This document shows positions 1 to 10,442 of a stretch of 64,000 nucleotides of DNA, in pieces. The notes beneath the pieces were generated by a model. It worked only from the letters and a program-made list of their open reading frames with translations, made no database searches and had not been told where the DNA came from. Source of the stretch: Rhizobium sp. RCAM05350 (GTDB lineage Bacteria; Pseudomonadota; Alphaproteobacteria; Rhizobiales; Rhizobiaceae); NCBI GenBank assembly GCA_024426085.1, contig CP087974.1, positions 2,542,001 to 2,606,000 of the forward strand, written 5' to 3'. Within the stretch, counting starts at the first letter, position 1, and each line of letters opens with the position of its first letter. The translations under genes were made by a program, and so were the position numbers.

Positions 1-1
1 C

Positions 2-288
2 ACGACCACGCCCAACATCAAAGATGTCGTCGACCACTACAATAAGGAAACGAGCGATAACGCAGGGTGCGGCTTGACTGAGTGGCAGGAAAACGTTCCG
101 CTGTCTGTCGTGGAAAAACCTGTGGCCCCTTCACTTTCGCTGCTGAAGGAACGCATCTGTACGACAGTGCATGGGTAGCGGGAAACCAACTCCGTTTTGG
201 AGCCTTTCCCGTTGCATGGACAAACACTTCCGCTGAGAAAATTCCTTCCAAGCCGCTTGAGACAATCTACTATAGAACCGGTCAGTAA
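2..288 (+). CDS. C-terminal part of an unrecognised protein (cut by window edge, one apparent frameshift)
   Basis: An open frame enters from the left edge in frame 2 (contains NIKDVVDHYNKETSDN) and, if one A is added to the A-run at 114-118, continues without a break in frame 1 through AWVAGNQLRFGAFPVAW to the stop ending in YYRTGQ. Both halves have protein-like composition. I do not recognise the family; two cysteines (NAGCG, KTCGP) could suggest an exported protein, but that is only inference. The upstream part lies outside the window. Confidence 0.45.
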
Positions 289-403
289 GAGCAGGCGCCG
301 CGGCAGGCTTGTTTCATGGCAAACACCGCTGAAATTTTCGGGCATCACAAAAAGTCACTGCGAAAGTGATCAGGTGTGCTTATACCCGCGTTCGAAACAG
401 AAA

Positions 404-1023
404 TCAGTTCCCGACCGAACCGACCAGCACTTCCGCGCCGTTCTCGATCGTGACCCAGCGGCCCGTGTTGAACGAGGCCTGGCGCTTCAGGAAGCGGTAG
501 GGCGTCTTGGTCCAGAGCTTCACATCGTTTTCGAGGTTGTCGAGGATGAAGTCGCCCTGGGCGGTGCGCACCGTCAAAACGGCGTGACCTTCGCCATCCG
601 GCTTGCGGACAACGGTGATCAACAGATCAGACGGAGAAAAGCCCTTCTCCATCAGGCGCTTGCGTTTCAGGAGCACAAAGTCTTCGCAGTCGCCCGCACC
701 CTCCGGATAGGACCAGACCTCGTCCTTGCCGAACAGGTCCATGTCGGTCATCAGGGTGATTTCGCCGTTAACGGCGAGATTGACCTGGCGAATGACCGAC
801 CAGCCGAAATCGGTGACCGCGGCGCGATCGTCGACTTCGTCTTGATTTCGCATTCGGAGCGATGGGTCTGGCAGAATTCGTAATGGCCGATCGGCTGCGA
901 GGTGATGGCGCCGGTCTGCATCGACAGCGCGCTTGCTGACGGCGCCGGGATTGCAGCGCCTGCCGAAGCGAAAACAGCCGCGAGTGCCACGACCATTTTC
1001 CTGATGCCCATCAACTGCGCCAT
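404..1023 (-). CDS. Bacterial transglutaminase-like cysteine peptidase (BTLCP, DUF920/Peptidase_C93 type), secreted
   Basis: Repaired length is about 206 residues. A signal peptide follows the start MAQLMGIRK (hydrophobic VVALAAVFASAGAAI, then ASA). The papain/transglutaminase-like triad is visible as GDCEDF (Cys), GHAVL (His) and ILDN (Asp/Asn), which is diagnostic of the alphaproteobacterial BTLCP family. These are predicted periplasmic or secreted cysteine peptidases of unclear substrate. The frame breaks near 830: the N-terminal part ends around CEIKTKS and the rest resumes at DDRAAVTDFGW, consistent with loss of one G. I chose the ATG at 1023 because it directly precedes the signal peptide; longer starts add a non-homologous leader. 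Confidence 0.8.
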
Positions 1024-1247
1024 GCAAGTCCCCTGTGGCGCGGTTTTCTTCTGAAACATTTCTGAAGAATCCCCCCGCGAAAGCCTGAAAACTGTGGGCA
1101 GCTTTCGCGGTGAAACCTGCGCCGCCGCTCTAATCGTTAACAAAGAGTTAACAGCGCGGCCGAAACGAAGTCAATCTGCAGAATCGGGGATCACCGGATA
1201 TGGTTAAAATGCCCGGCAAGTCCTGCGGCAGCAGGGGTTGGCGGCTT

Positions 1248-2051
1248 TCAGCCCGCCGACATGGCGTCCACGGCGTTCAGAATCCGCTCGATATCCTCCG
1301 GCCGCGACAGACGGTGATCGCCGTCACGGATGAGCGTCATCACAACATCGTCGGACGGCAGATGCTCCATCAGCTTCAGGGCATGGTGATAGGGAACGTC
1401 GGGATCCTGCATGCCCTGCAGGATATGCACCGGGCAGCCAGTCTCGATGATGCCGGTCATAACCCGGTTCTGCCGCCCATCCTCGATCAGCCGCGCCGTA
1501 TAGATGTTCGGATCGGGGCCATAGGGCGTCGGCTCCTCGAAATAGCCGCGCTCGGCAAGAGAGGCACGTTCGACGTCCGAAAGGTTCGGCTCGATCAGGT
1601 CGCTGGTGAAATCCGGAGCCGGGGCGATCAGCACCAGACCGGCAATCTTTGCGCCGTCGCCGCGGGCGCGCAGTTCCGCGATCAGCCGGAGCGCCACCCA
1701 GCACCCCATCGACGAGCCGACCAGCACCATGCGCTCGAGTTGCAGATGATCGATGACTGCGAGACTTTCCTCCAGCCATCTGGAAATTGTCCCGTCGGTA
1801 AAGGCGCCGCCCGAAGCGCCGTGGCCGGAATAGTCGAAGCGGATGCAGGCGGTTCCTGCCGCGGCCGCATGCCGCTCCAGTTCGACGGCCTTGGTGCCCG
1901 TCATGTCCGAGCGGTAGCCGCCCAGCCAGACCAGGGTTGGCAGGCTGTTGCCGCTTTTTGCTGGCAGGACGCGCATAGCGATACGGCGCGATCTGCTTCC
2001 GATGCCGACTTCGAGATAGTCCGGCTCGGCGTTCGACACTGGAAATGACAT
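1248..2051 (-). CDS. Alpha/beta hydrolase (serine hydrolase, ABHD10-like)
   Basis: The frame is intact, 267 residues. The alpha/beta-hydrolase fold is shown by the nucleophile elbow GSSMGCW (about residue 112), an oxyanion stretch LVWLGGYRSDMTG near the N-terminus, RFDYSGHGASGG before the elbow, the acid in QGMQDPDVP and the catalytic His in GDHRLS near the C-terminus. Members cleave small esters or acyl groups in the cytoplasm; the physiological substrate cannot be read from sequence. It is monocistronic and transcribed away from infC, with about 210 bp of shared upstream DNA. Confidence 0.85.
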   Translation of the reverse strand: MSFPVSNAEPDYLEVGIGSRSRRIAMRVLPAKSGNSLPTLVWLGGYRSDMTGTKAVELERHAAAAGTACIRFDYSGHGASGGAFTDGTISRWLEESLAVIDHLQLERMVLVGSSMGCWVALRLIAELRARGDGAKIAGLVLIAPAPDFTSDLIEPNLSDVERASLAERGYFEEPTPYGPDPNIYTARLIEDGRQNRVMTGIIETGCPVHILQGMQDPDVPYHHALKLMEHLPSDDVVMTLIRDGDHRLSRPEDIERILNAVDAMSAG

Positions 2052-2264
2052 GCAATCTTCCCTATTTTAAGCGCTTCCCGCCGATTTTCTTTCTAAAACA
2101 GATTCTTCGAATGCCTGACAGGTGGTGATTTTCGCAAACAGCTGTGTTATTGACTTTTCCGCAGCAAATTACACATGAAGACCAGGCGGCAGTTGAACGG
2201 CATTTTGCCGGGACATCGCTATCATCCGACATTGCATTCGTAACAGCTCGAGGAGAGTACGACC

Positions 2265-2801
2265 ATTCGCAGACCGTTCAAAACGGACGCCCCTGTCAAA
2301 GACGGGCCCCGCTCTAACAAGGAAATCCGGTCCCTCCGGGTTCAGCTCATCGACGCCGAAGGTGTCAACCACGGCAGCATTCCCACCGATCAGGCGCTCC
2401 GCATGGCGGAAGAACTGGGCCTCGACCTCGTCGAGATCTCGCCGAACGCGGAACCGCCGGTGTGCAAGATTCTTGATCTGGGCAAACTGAAATACGCGAC
2501 GCAGAAGAAAGCCGCCGAAGCGCGCAAGAAGCAGAAGATCATCGAGATCAAGGAGATCAAGATGCGTCCGAACATCGACACGCACGATTATGACGTCAAG
2601 ATGCGCGCGATGAACCGCTTCTTCGAAGAAGGCGACAAGGTCAAGGTGACCCTGAAATTCCGCGGCCGCGAAATGGCCCACCAGGAACTGGGCATGAAAC
2701 TGCTCCTCCAGGTCAAGGAAGACACCACGGCAATCGCCAAGGTCGAAGCCGAGCCGAAGCTGGAAGGCCGCCAGATGATGATGGTTCTGGCTCCGAGGTA
2801 A
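2265..2801 (+). CDS. infC: Translation initiation factor IF-3, AUU start
   Basis: IF-3 binds the 30S subunit and polices initiator tRNA and start-codon choice. The conserved protein begins [20 protein letters not shown], and the only start in frame upstream of that is ATT at 2265, 8-9 bases after GAGGAGAG (2250-2256). An internal ATG at 2403 would delete the conserved N-domain ([17 protein letters not shown]) and is rejected. With ATT the product is 178 residues, the usual size. AUU initiation is the known autoregulatory device of infC, because IF-3 discriminates against its own start codon. The C-domain ([27 protein letters not shown]) is complete. Confidence 0.95.
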   Translation: MRRPFKTDAPVKDGPRSNKEIRSLRVQLIDAEGVNHGSIPTDQALRMAEELGLDLVEISPNAEPPVCKILDLGKLKYATQKKAAEARKKQKIIEIKEIKMRPNIDTHDYDVKMRAMNRFFEEGDKVKVTLKFRGREMAHQELGMKLLLQVKEDTTAIAKVEAEPKLEGRQMMMVLAPR

Positions 2802-2827
2802 GCGCCTCTGCAGGCTTGCACCTGATG

Positions 2828-2852
2828 AAAGCCGCCGGAATGGCGGCTTTTT
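2828..2852 (+). terminator. Rho-independent terminator after infC
   Basis: The arms AAAGCCGCC and GGCGGCTTT enclose a short GGAAT loop and are followed by a T-run. It separates infC from rpmI-rplT, so the latter probably has its own promoter in the 170 bp that follow. Confidence 0.8.
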
Positions 2853-3022
2853 CATTTTGACGACGGGCAAACGGGAAATATCCCTGAATCCCATTGCACT
2901 TTGCGGGCGCTTCGGTTACAAGCCCCCGTCCGAACGGTCCGGCAGGGCATGCCGTGGCCGTTCTTTACGCTGGAGACGACCTCGTCAGTCGATCTCAAAA
3001 CCAAGAAGAATGGAGTAGCAAA

Positions 3023-3226
3023 ATGCCCAAGATGAAGACGAAATCCTCGGCCAAGAAGCGGTTCAAGATCACCGCAACCGGCAAGGTAATGGCAGCTGCC
3101 GCAGGCAAGCGCCATGGCATGATCAAGCGGTCCAACAAGTTCATTCGCGATGCACGCGGCACGATGGTGCTTGCAGAGCCAGATGGCAAGAAGGTCATCA
3201 AGAACTACCTGCCCAACGGTCTCTAA
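3023..3226 (+). CDS. rpmI: 50S ribosomal protein L35
   Basis: The product is 67 residues and starts [15 protein letters not shown], the canonical L35 N-terminus, followed by the basic [16 protein letters not shown] segment and the C-terminal NYLPNGL. A GGAG ribosome-binding site lies at 3012-3015. It is intact and lies 38 bp before rplT, with which it is almost certainly co-transcribed. It binds 23S rRNA in the large subunit. Confidence 0.97.
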   Translation: MPKMKTKSSAKKRFKITATGKVMAAAAGKRHGMIKRSNKFIRDARGTMVLAEPDGKKVIKNYLPNGL

Positions 3227-3264
3227 GACTTCAGGCACTTTTGGATTTTTAAGGAGATCATGAC

Positions 3265-3670
3265 ATGGCACGTGTAAAACGCGGCGTAGCAGCTCACGCC
3301 AAGCACAAGAAGACACTCAAGGCAGCCAAGGGCTTCTACGGCCGCCGCAAGAATACCATCCGCGCAGCCAAGGCTGCCGTGGATCGCTCGAAGGCATTCG
3401 CCTATCGCGACCTGCAAGGTCAACAAGCGCAACTTCCGCGCTCTCTGGATCCAGCGTATCAACGCTGCCGTTCGCGAACATGGCCTGACGTACGGCCGTT
3501 TCATCGACGGTCTGTCGAAGGCTGGCATCGAAGTCGACCGCAAGGTTCTCTCCGACATGGCTATCCATGAGCCGGCAGCATTCGGCGCGCTGATCGCTGC
3601 TGCCAAGAAGGCGCTTGAATACCTCAAGGACGCAGGCACCACCAACGAGTTTGAAAGCGCGGTTCGTTAA
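3265..3670 (+). CDS. rplT: 50S ribosomal protein L20 (frameshift in this sequence)
   Basis: The N-terminal half [16 protein letters not shown] through FAYRD is classic L20. At 3413 one extra T inside ACCGCAAG (read ACCTGCAAG) throws the frame; removing it gives [20 protein letters not shown] and a normal end EFESAVR at 134 residues. L20 is needed for early 50S assembly, so a truly disrupted single copy would be lethal or very sick. I treat the indel as a sequence error and not as a pseudogene. Confidence 0.93.
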
Positions 3671-3708
3671 GACCAGCGCTTCCCAAGCCTTTTGGAATAT
3701 GAATTGGG

Positions 3709-3742
3709 AAACCTGCGCTGGCTCGGCTGGCGCGGGTTTTTC
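3709..3742 (+). terminator. Terminator between rplT and pheS
   Basis: AACCTGCGC pairs imperfectly with GCGCGGGTT across a GC-rich loop, followed by TTTTTC. It ends the rpmI-rplT transcript or acts as an attenuator ahead of pheS, which starts 37 bp later. No leader peptide rich in Phe was found. Confidence 0.65.
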
Positions 3743-3778
3743 TTTGACCGATCACGGCAATGAACCGGGAAATGAACA

Positions 3779-4865
<1,087 letters not shown>

Positions 4866-4881
4866 AGCCAGGAAACCGACA

Positions 4882-5324
4882 ATGGGTGCTGCGGCTGAAA
4901 CGAACGTGATCCACACCGGCGGATGCCGGTGCGGAGCCGTGCGGTTTGAGGCCAAGGCCGATCCGGTCCATGTCAGCTATTGCCATTGCGGCGATTGCCG
5001 GCGTGCAAGCGGAGCGCCCGTTTCGGCCTTTGTCGGTTTTCGCGCTGATGAGGTGATCTTTCGCGAGCGCGTGCCGGCTTCACGCTTCGGGGTTTCCCCG
5101 ATCACGCGGACGTTCTGTGGCATCTGCGGATCACCGGTTTCCTACGCCGACGAACGGCTCGAAGGACAGATTTTCTTGATGCTGGGCGCGATGGACGACC
5201 CGCAGAACTATCCGCCAAGCGTGCATGGTTATGTGAGCGAGCAGCTTCCTTTTTCCATATTGATGACGGTCTCCCGCGCAGGGAAACGACCACCGTGCAG
5301 AGACCCGAAGGAGCAAGACAATGA
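4882..5324 (+). CDS. GFA/CENP-V family zinc protein inside the pheST operon
   Basis: A small zinc-binding protein of the glutathione-dependent formaldehyde-activating (GFA) family. Zn ligands are seen as [19 protein letters not shown] and FCGICGSP. The frame as read runs past the start of pheT, but adding one T to the T-run at 5250-5254 gives the family-typical end [14 protein letters not shown] and a stop TGA at 5322-5324, overlapping the pheT ATG as ATGA. That makes about 147 residues, the normal length. Many members are not true formaldehyde enzymes; here the coupling to pheT is the notable feature, and the function is unknown. Confidence 0.85.
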
Positions 5325-7745
5325 AATTCACACTCTCCTGGCTGAAAGACCATCTGGAAACGGATGCCACCCTTGAACAGATTGCGCGTCTGACGGCGAT
5401 CGGGCTGGAGGTCGAGGATGTCGACGACAAGGCCGCGTTCAAACCCTTCGTCATCGCCAAGGTCGTCTCGGCCGAAAAGCATCCGCAGGCCGACAAGCTG
5501 AGGGTGCTGATGGTCGATACCGGCACCGGTGCCCCGATCCAGGTCGTCTGCGGTGCACCGAATGCGCGCGCCGGCCTTGTCGGCGCCTTTGCCGCTCCCG
5601 GCGCCTATGTTCCCGGCATCGATGTGACGCTGGCGGTCGGCACCATCCGCGGCGTCGAGAGCCGCGGCATGATGTGCTCGGAAAAAGAGTTGCAAATGTC
5701 GGACAGCCATGACGGCATCATCGATCTGCCCGACGATGCGCCCGTCGGCACCAGCTTTGCCGCCTATGCCGGGCTCGACGATCCGATGATCGAGATCAAC
5801 CTGACACCGAACCGCCCGGACTGCACCTCGATCTACGGCATTGCCCGCGATCTCGCCGCATCCGGCCTCGGCACGCTGAAAGCCGCCCTGCAGCCGTCCT
5901 TCAAGATCGAAGGCGATACCAAGACCAAGGTCAAGCTCGACCTCGGCGAAGATAGTCATCTCTGCCCGGGCTTCGCCCTGCGCCTGGTGCGCGGCGTCAG
6001 GAACGGCCCCAGCCCGAAATGGATGCAGCAGCGCCTGCTCGCCATCGGTCTTCGCCCGATCAATGCGCTGGTCGATGTCACCAACTACATGACCTTCGAC
6101 CAGGGCCGGCCGCTGCACGTCTTCGATGCCGCCAAGGTCAAGGGCAACCTCACCGTCCGCCGTGCCGTTGAAGGCGAAAAGGTTCTGGCGCTCGATACGC
6201 GCGAATACACCCTTTCGCCGGCTAACGTCGTTATCGCCGATGAAGATGGCATCGAGTCGATCGGCGGCATCATGGGCGGCGAACACTCCGGCTGCGACGA
6301 GAACACCATCGACGTGCTGATCGAGTCGGCGCTCTGGGACCCGATGAACATCGCCAAGAGTGGCCGCGCGCTCGGGATCATCACCGATGCACGCTACCGC
6401 TTCGAGCGCGGCGCCGATCCGGAATACATGGTTCCTGGCATCGAGCGCGCCACGCAGCTGATCGTCGATATCTGCGGCGGCACGGCGGCGAAGACCGATG
6501 TGGTCGGTTATGCCGGCTATACGGCCAAGATCGTCGATTTCCCGGTCTCGGAGGTCAAGCGTCTTACCGGTCTCGAGGTCGGCTCAGAAGAAGCCATATC
6601 GATCCTGAAGGGTCTCGGCTTCGGCGTTGAAGGCACCGGCGAACGCGTCTCGGTTTCCGTCCCCTCCTGGCGGCCGGATGTCGATGGCAAGGCGGACCTT
6701 GTCGAAGAAGTCATGCGCATCCACGGCGTCGACAACATCAAGCCGGAGCCGATCGAAAGCCTCGGCGCCGTCAACGGCAAGATCCTGACGACCCTGCAGA
6801 TCCGCACCCGGCTTGCCAAGCGGTCGCTTGCCGCCCGCGGCATGCTCGAAGCCGTCACCTGGTCGTTCATCTCGAAGGCGCAGGCCGAGCTTTTCGGCGG
6901 CGGCGCGGCCGCGCTTTCGCTGGCAAACCCGATTGCTGCCGACATGTCCGACATGCGGCCGTCGCTGCTGCCCGGTCTTCTGACCGCAGCCCAGCGCAAT
7001 GCCGACAAGGGCTTTGGCGACGTGGCGATCTTCGAAGTCTCCGGCACCTATGAGAACGATACGCTGTCGGGCCAGCGCCGCGTTGCCGGCGGTATCCGCC
7101 GTGGCACGGCATCGCTGGCCGGCGCCGGGCGCTCCTGGTCGAACGCGGCCAAGGGCGGCGGCAAGCCGGTCGACGTGTTCGACGCCAAGGCCGACGCCAT
7201 TGCCGTTCTCGAAGCCTGCGGCGTGCCGATGGGCAATGTCCAGTTCGAAGCCGGCGGTCCGTCCTGGTACCATCCCGGCCGGTCCGGCACGATCAAGCTC
7301 GGCCCGAAGACCATCCTCGGCACCTTCGGCGAATTCCATCCGAAGGTACTGGAGGCGCTCGACGTTTCCGGCGCGCTCTGCGGCTTCGAAGTCTATGTCG
7401 ATGCCATGCCCGAGCCGAAGAAGAAGGCCACCCGCACCAAGCCGGCGCTGGAGCTTTCGCCCTTCCAGGCCGTCAAGCGCGACTTCGCCTTCGTGGTCGA
7501 CAAATCCGTCGAAGCCGGCGCGATCCTGAAGGCCGCATCGAGCGCCGACCTGCAAACTGGTCACCGGCGTCAACGTCTTCGATATTTTCGAAGGCGCCTC
7601 CGTCGGCGAAGGCAAAAATCCGTCGCCATCGAAGTCGTCATCCAGCCGGCAGACCGCACGCTGACCGACGAGGATTTCTGAAGCTTTGACCGGCAAGATC
7701 ATCGACAATGTAACGAAGAATACCGGCGGCGTGTTGCGGGGTTGA
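5321..7745 (+). CDS. pheT: Phenylalanyl-tRNA synthetase beta subunit (three frameshifts near the 3' end)
   Basis: Long bacterial beta subunit: N-terminal [18 protein letters not shown]-like tRNA-binding domain (about residues 40-150), B3/B4 editing region, B5 domain, and C-terminal FDX-ACB anticodon-binding domain. The 3' end contains three indels: an extra T at 7551 ([16 protein letters not shown] restored), one A missing in the run near 7614 ([12 protein letters not shown]) and an extra T at 7679 ([15 protein letters not shown]). With these undone, the protein is 807 residues ending TGGVLRG at 7745. It is translationally coupled to the GFA gene by an ATGA overlap. Confidence 0.95.
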
Positions 7746-7758
7746 ACGCGTAGACTTA

Positions 7759-7784
7759 GAAAGGGGCGGTTTTCGCCCCTTTCT
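7759..7784 (+). terminator. Terminator of the pheS-GFA-pheT operon
   Basis: AAAGGGGCG and CGCCCCTTT flank a GTTTT loop, ending in TTTCT. A strong stem directly after pheT. Confidence 0.8.
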
Positions 7785-7973
7785 ACTTGGGCGCAACCGG
7801 CCGCCATTTTTCAGCGGTGAACGCAGCGATTGGTCTGGTGTGTGCCAAACCGAGAGAGTGTGAAGACAATGGCGACAGAAAATCTAACAATTAGTGGCGG
7901 ATTTTTTTGTCCCACAAACTATCAAATTATTTGTTTTCGCGCCGTACGGGTGCTCTGGCATAGGGCGCGCCAC

Positions 7974-9095
7974 TTAAGAATGGAAATTCCTTAGTTTCAT
8001 CTCCTCACAAGCTCCGTCAATCCCAGGGAACAGTGAGCCGGCAGCCACCCCCATGAGACGTAGCTCCGATAAGACGGCGTCTCGCTCAGAGAAGGGCAAT
8101 TCGAAGACGCGCAAATAGGTCTTTTTGGCCGCTTTCCCGATCCGATCGAGATAGTCTTCGACATCATCAACAGTAGTAATTGAACACACAGCTTGTTGCG
8201 GCAGGGCGCGAGGATTTTCTAAAGCGACTGGCTTCAGCAGAGAAAAGTGGGGACGGACATTCACAACGCTGTAAATCTGATCGATTTCATTTTCCCAGGC
8301 TGCGCGATCGAACATAAAAATCCTGATCTTTCGCTCTGGCCCCACGGCACCTTGAGGCTTCTCTCGGAAAGCAAAGTAGGTGGCCACATAAGGTGAATGC
8401 GTCCAGTCGAGGAGAGGCGTTGGATAGCCGTGGTGCTGCAGCAGATTCCAGAATGCAGCATTCTGAATGCTGTCCCGAAGGTCGAAATAGTGGCTGGTCT
8501 TTGATGTGACCATCCCATGTAGCTGAGGGATGTCGATGGCTAGAAAGCGATGCAGGTCCCTCCGATTGGTGCGGTGGAAAGAAGTTCTAAGCCTATTCAC
8601 GACGGACTGGCCGCGAAAAATGTACCTGTCGCGCTCCATTCCTCCAACCATCTGCTTAAATTTCTCCCAACTTCGTACCTTCTTGTCAGCAATTAATTTG
8701 CTCTTTTTCTCCGCAGACCCTCTAGTCAACAGCGATGAGATCATTCCCAAAGATTTAGTGTCCTGATAGGTGGTTGCCGAGACTCGCAAACCTTTGTTTA
8801 GAATTTTAAGATCGATGTCGGCGTGCGTTGGAAAATCAACGTTGGGAAATGTCGCAGAGAGCTCGGATCTGGGTATATCTACCGCTTCAAAGTATCGCTG
8901 AATCCTGACCGGGACAGTGAGACGTTGATGCTTGCTCTTATCCGAAGTACGAAACTCGCAAACGTACATTCCATAGTTGTTGCCTGTTTCAAATACGCAT
9001 GCTCGGCCAGCAAAATAGCTATCATACTCATCGATTTCTATTGTCAGCTCACCGGTCGAGTAACCGGTATAGGCTCCTTGCCATTGGCCCCGCAT
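7974..9095 (-). CDS. FRG-domain protein, probably horizontally acquired
   Basis: The frame is intact, 373 residues. The C-terminal two thirds is an FRG domain: YIFRGQS (about residue 157), then LLQHHGYPTPLLDWTHSP, the invariant LLDW block, and AFRE. The roughly 120 residues before it (GQWQGAYTGYS, NYGMYVCEF) look like a beta-rich sensor or binding domain that I cannot name. I chose the ATG at 9095, because AGGAAG sits 5-10 bases upstream; the GTG at 9131 lacks a site. The DNA is visibly richer in A/T than its neighbours, and the gene has no functional partner nearby. FRG proteins occur in variable genomic regions, and their activity is not established; a defence role is only a guess. Confidence 0.75.
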   Translation of the reverse strand: MRGQWQGAYTGYSTGELTIEIDEYDSYFAGRACVFETGNNYGMYVCEFRTSDKSKHQRLTVPVRIQRYFEAVDIPRSELSATFPNVDFPTHADIDLKILNKGLRVSATTYQDTKSLGMISSLLTRGSAEKKSKLIADKKVRSWEKFKQMVGGMERDRYIFRGQSVVNRLRTSFHRTNRRDLHRFLAIDIPQLHGMVTSKTSHYFDLRDSIQNAAFWNLLQHHGYPTPLLDWTHSPYVATYFAFREKPQGAVGPERKIRIFMFDRAAWENEIDQIYSVVNVRPHFSLLKPVALENPRALPQQAVCSITTVDDVEDYLDRIGKAAKKTYLRVFELPFSERDAVLSELRLMGVAAGSLFPGIDGACEEMKLRNFHS

Positions 9096-9131
9096 CTGAT
9101 CTTCCTGCCCTGTAAAACCCACTCTCAGCAC

Positions 9132-9723
9132 AATGCTGAGTTTTATAGATCTGACAAGCTCCGAAAAAACCGCACTTTTACACCTAACCTCGATAAAATT
9201 ATTCCCCGCTCATCCCCGCAGTGAAACCGTGGCGTATGATGATTGCGTTTCCACCGCCGGAGTGTTTCATGAGACGGTCGCGGGCAGGTGGGAGCCGGCG
9301 CCTTGTGCTGAAACCGTAACGTGCGGCCAAGGGCAGGGTGATGCAGGCCGGGTGGTTCGGGAATGAACCTCCTCAGATGTCTCCCCGGGTCCAAGCCCGG
9401 TTTGGGTCAACCATGCAAGCAGGTTTCTCCTGTGCAGCGAGACAGTGCATGCATTTCAAGGGGCCGGAAGCCCCGAAAACGCCGAAGGCCACGCAAATGC
9501 GGAGCCATTTATTGAATACCCCTGAGGTCCCGCATTTGCGTGCGCCCTCCGACAGACGAGATCAACCGCGCCGGTTTTCTTAGGCGCGGACGCTATTGTG
9601 TGTTCTTTGATAAGCTGCGAATGGATGGACAACATGTGCGGTCGCGTAAGTGCGCAATGCCTGCCGCTCTTACTTGTCGGGGAACAGGAAGCCTCTTGTT
9701 TGAGGCTGGGCCTTCCCCACCCT
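9132..9723. other. Gene-free stretch with hairpins
   Basis: No convincing gene is present: open frames here have no family features and overlap palindromic DNA. It contains CCGGG..CCCGG around 9386-9401, a GGGGC-CGGAA-GCCCC hairpin near 9459-9473, the long inverted repeat described separately, and an AACCG-CGC-CGGTTTTCTT hairpin near 9565 that could terminate a short plus-strand RNA. The junk peptide on the minus strand from 9456 resembles spurious predictions made over repeats. Confidence 0.4.
9490..9542. repeat. Perfect 13-bp inverted repeat with 27-bp spacer
   Basis: CACGCAAATGCGG at 9490-9502 is exactly reversed as CCGCATTTGCGTG at 9530-9542. It lies beside two smaller hairpins. It could be the stem of a structured RNA, a protein-binding site or part of a dispersed repeat; the sequence alone does not decide. 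Confidence 0.7.
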
Positions 9724-9858
9724 CCGTCATCCTCGCCCTTGTGGCGGGGATCCCAGCCACCGCGTCCGCGCGGTGAGAAAACTGGCCAACCCCAAAGAAA
9801 AGAATCCCCTGCGCCGCAGACGCGGGCGCTGAATCCCGGAACAGGCCCGGGATGACGG
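9724..9858. repeat. RIME-like palindromic intergenic element (about 135 bp)
   Basis: The ends are inverted, CCGTCATCC at 9724 and GGATGACGG at 9850-9858, with an inner palindrome ATCCCGG/CCGGGAT near the right end and a GC-rich imperfect palindrome at the left. This layout and the terminal GTCATCC/GGATGAC motif are typical of the Rhizobium-specific intergenic mosaic elements scattered between genes in Rhizobiaceae. Identification is by pattern; copy number could not be tested. Confidence 0.6.
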
Positions 9859-9932
9859 GGAACTTGGAGCACTTCACGCAAAACAAAAAACGCCCCGGAA
9901 CAAAAACCCGCCGCCTACCGCAACAGCGTCCC

Positions 9933-10292
9933 CTACCGGTGCAGATGATACAGCTTGTTGACGATCACCCAGCGGCCGTCGATCTTCAGCAGCGACAGAT
10001 AATCGGTAAACCGCATGCCGGCGAATTCGTCAGTGACCTTGACGAAGGCGGCGTCGCCTTCGATGTCGGTGATCTCGATATCCATCAGGGGCTGGGTTCC
10101 GGGAGGGGCCGGTGGTTCGGCGAGGATGGCGGCGATGAAATCGTCGCGGGACATCCACTCTACGGCGCCTTCGTAATTGCCGATGATCTTGGCATCGTGA
10201 TGGAAGGCCTTGCGCAGCGCCGCTTCGTTGCAGAACGCCATGCCATCGACATAGAGGTGAACGACTGCGCCAATTGCCTGCTCGTCGGACAT
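9933..10292 (-). CDS. NTF2-like (SnoaL/lumazine-binding-like) protein
   Basis: 119 residues, intact. The cone-shaped NTF2 fold is suggested by AIGAVVHLYVDGMAFCNEAALRKAFHHDAKI (helical start with the typical hydrophobic face), SRDDFIAAI, AFVKVTDEFAG and the final strand KIDGRWVIVNKLYHLHR. This matches putative lumazine-binding/nuclear transport factor 2 family proteins. The superfamily holds enzymes and binding proteins, so no reaction can be assigned. It is a single gene. Confidence 0.75.
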   Translation of the reverse strand: MSDEQAIGAVVHLYVDGMAFCNEAALRKAFHHDAKIIGNYEGAVEWMSRDDFIAAILAEPPAPPGTQPLMDIEITDIEGDAAFVKVTDEFAGMRFTDYLSLLKIDGRWVIVNKLYHLHR

Positions 10293-10442
10293 GCTTCTCT
10301 CCCTTGCTGACCGGCCGATCCTACCACGAAGGGGCGGTCGAATGAAGGCGAGGCGGGTAGATTGCCCTTACACCTGCCGCGCGGAAACGGGTGGCTCGAC
10401 GCCTTCCTCCGGCATAGTCTTCATCAAACGGAGGAGCATCCG

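Noticed and set aside
197..883. Long plus-strand open frame over the cysteine peptidase gene
   Set aside because: Mirror image of a real minus-strand gene in high-GC DNA; no family features and no ribosome-binding site.
2130..2180. Promoter TTGACT upstream of infC
   Set aside because: No acceptable -10 at 16-18 bp; not reported as a feature.
9456..9881. Minus-strand frame across the intergenic repeats
   Set aside because: Covers a palindromic repeat and hairpins and has no family signature; such predictions are typical artefacts over RIME-like elements.
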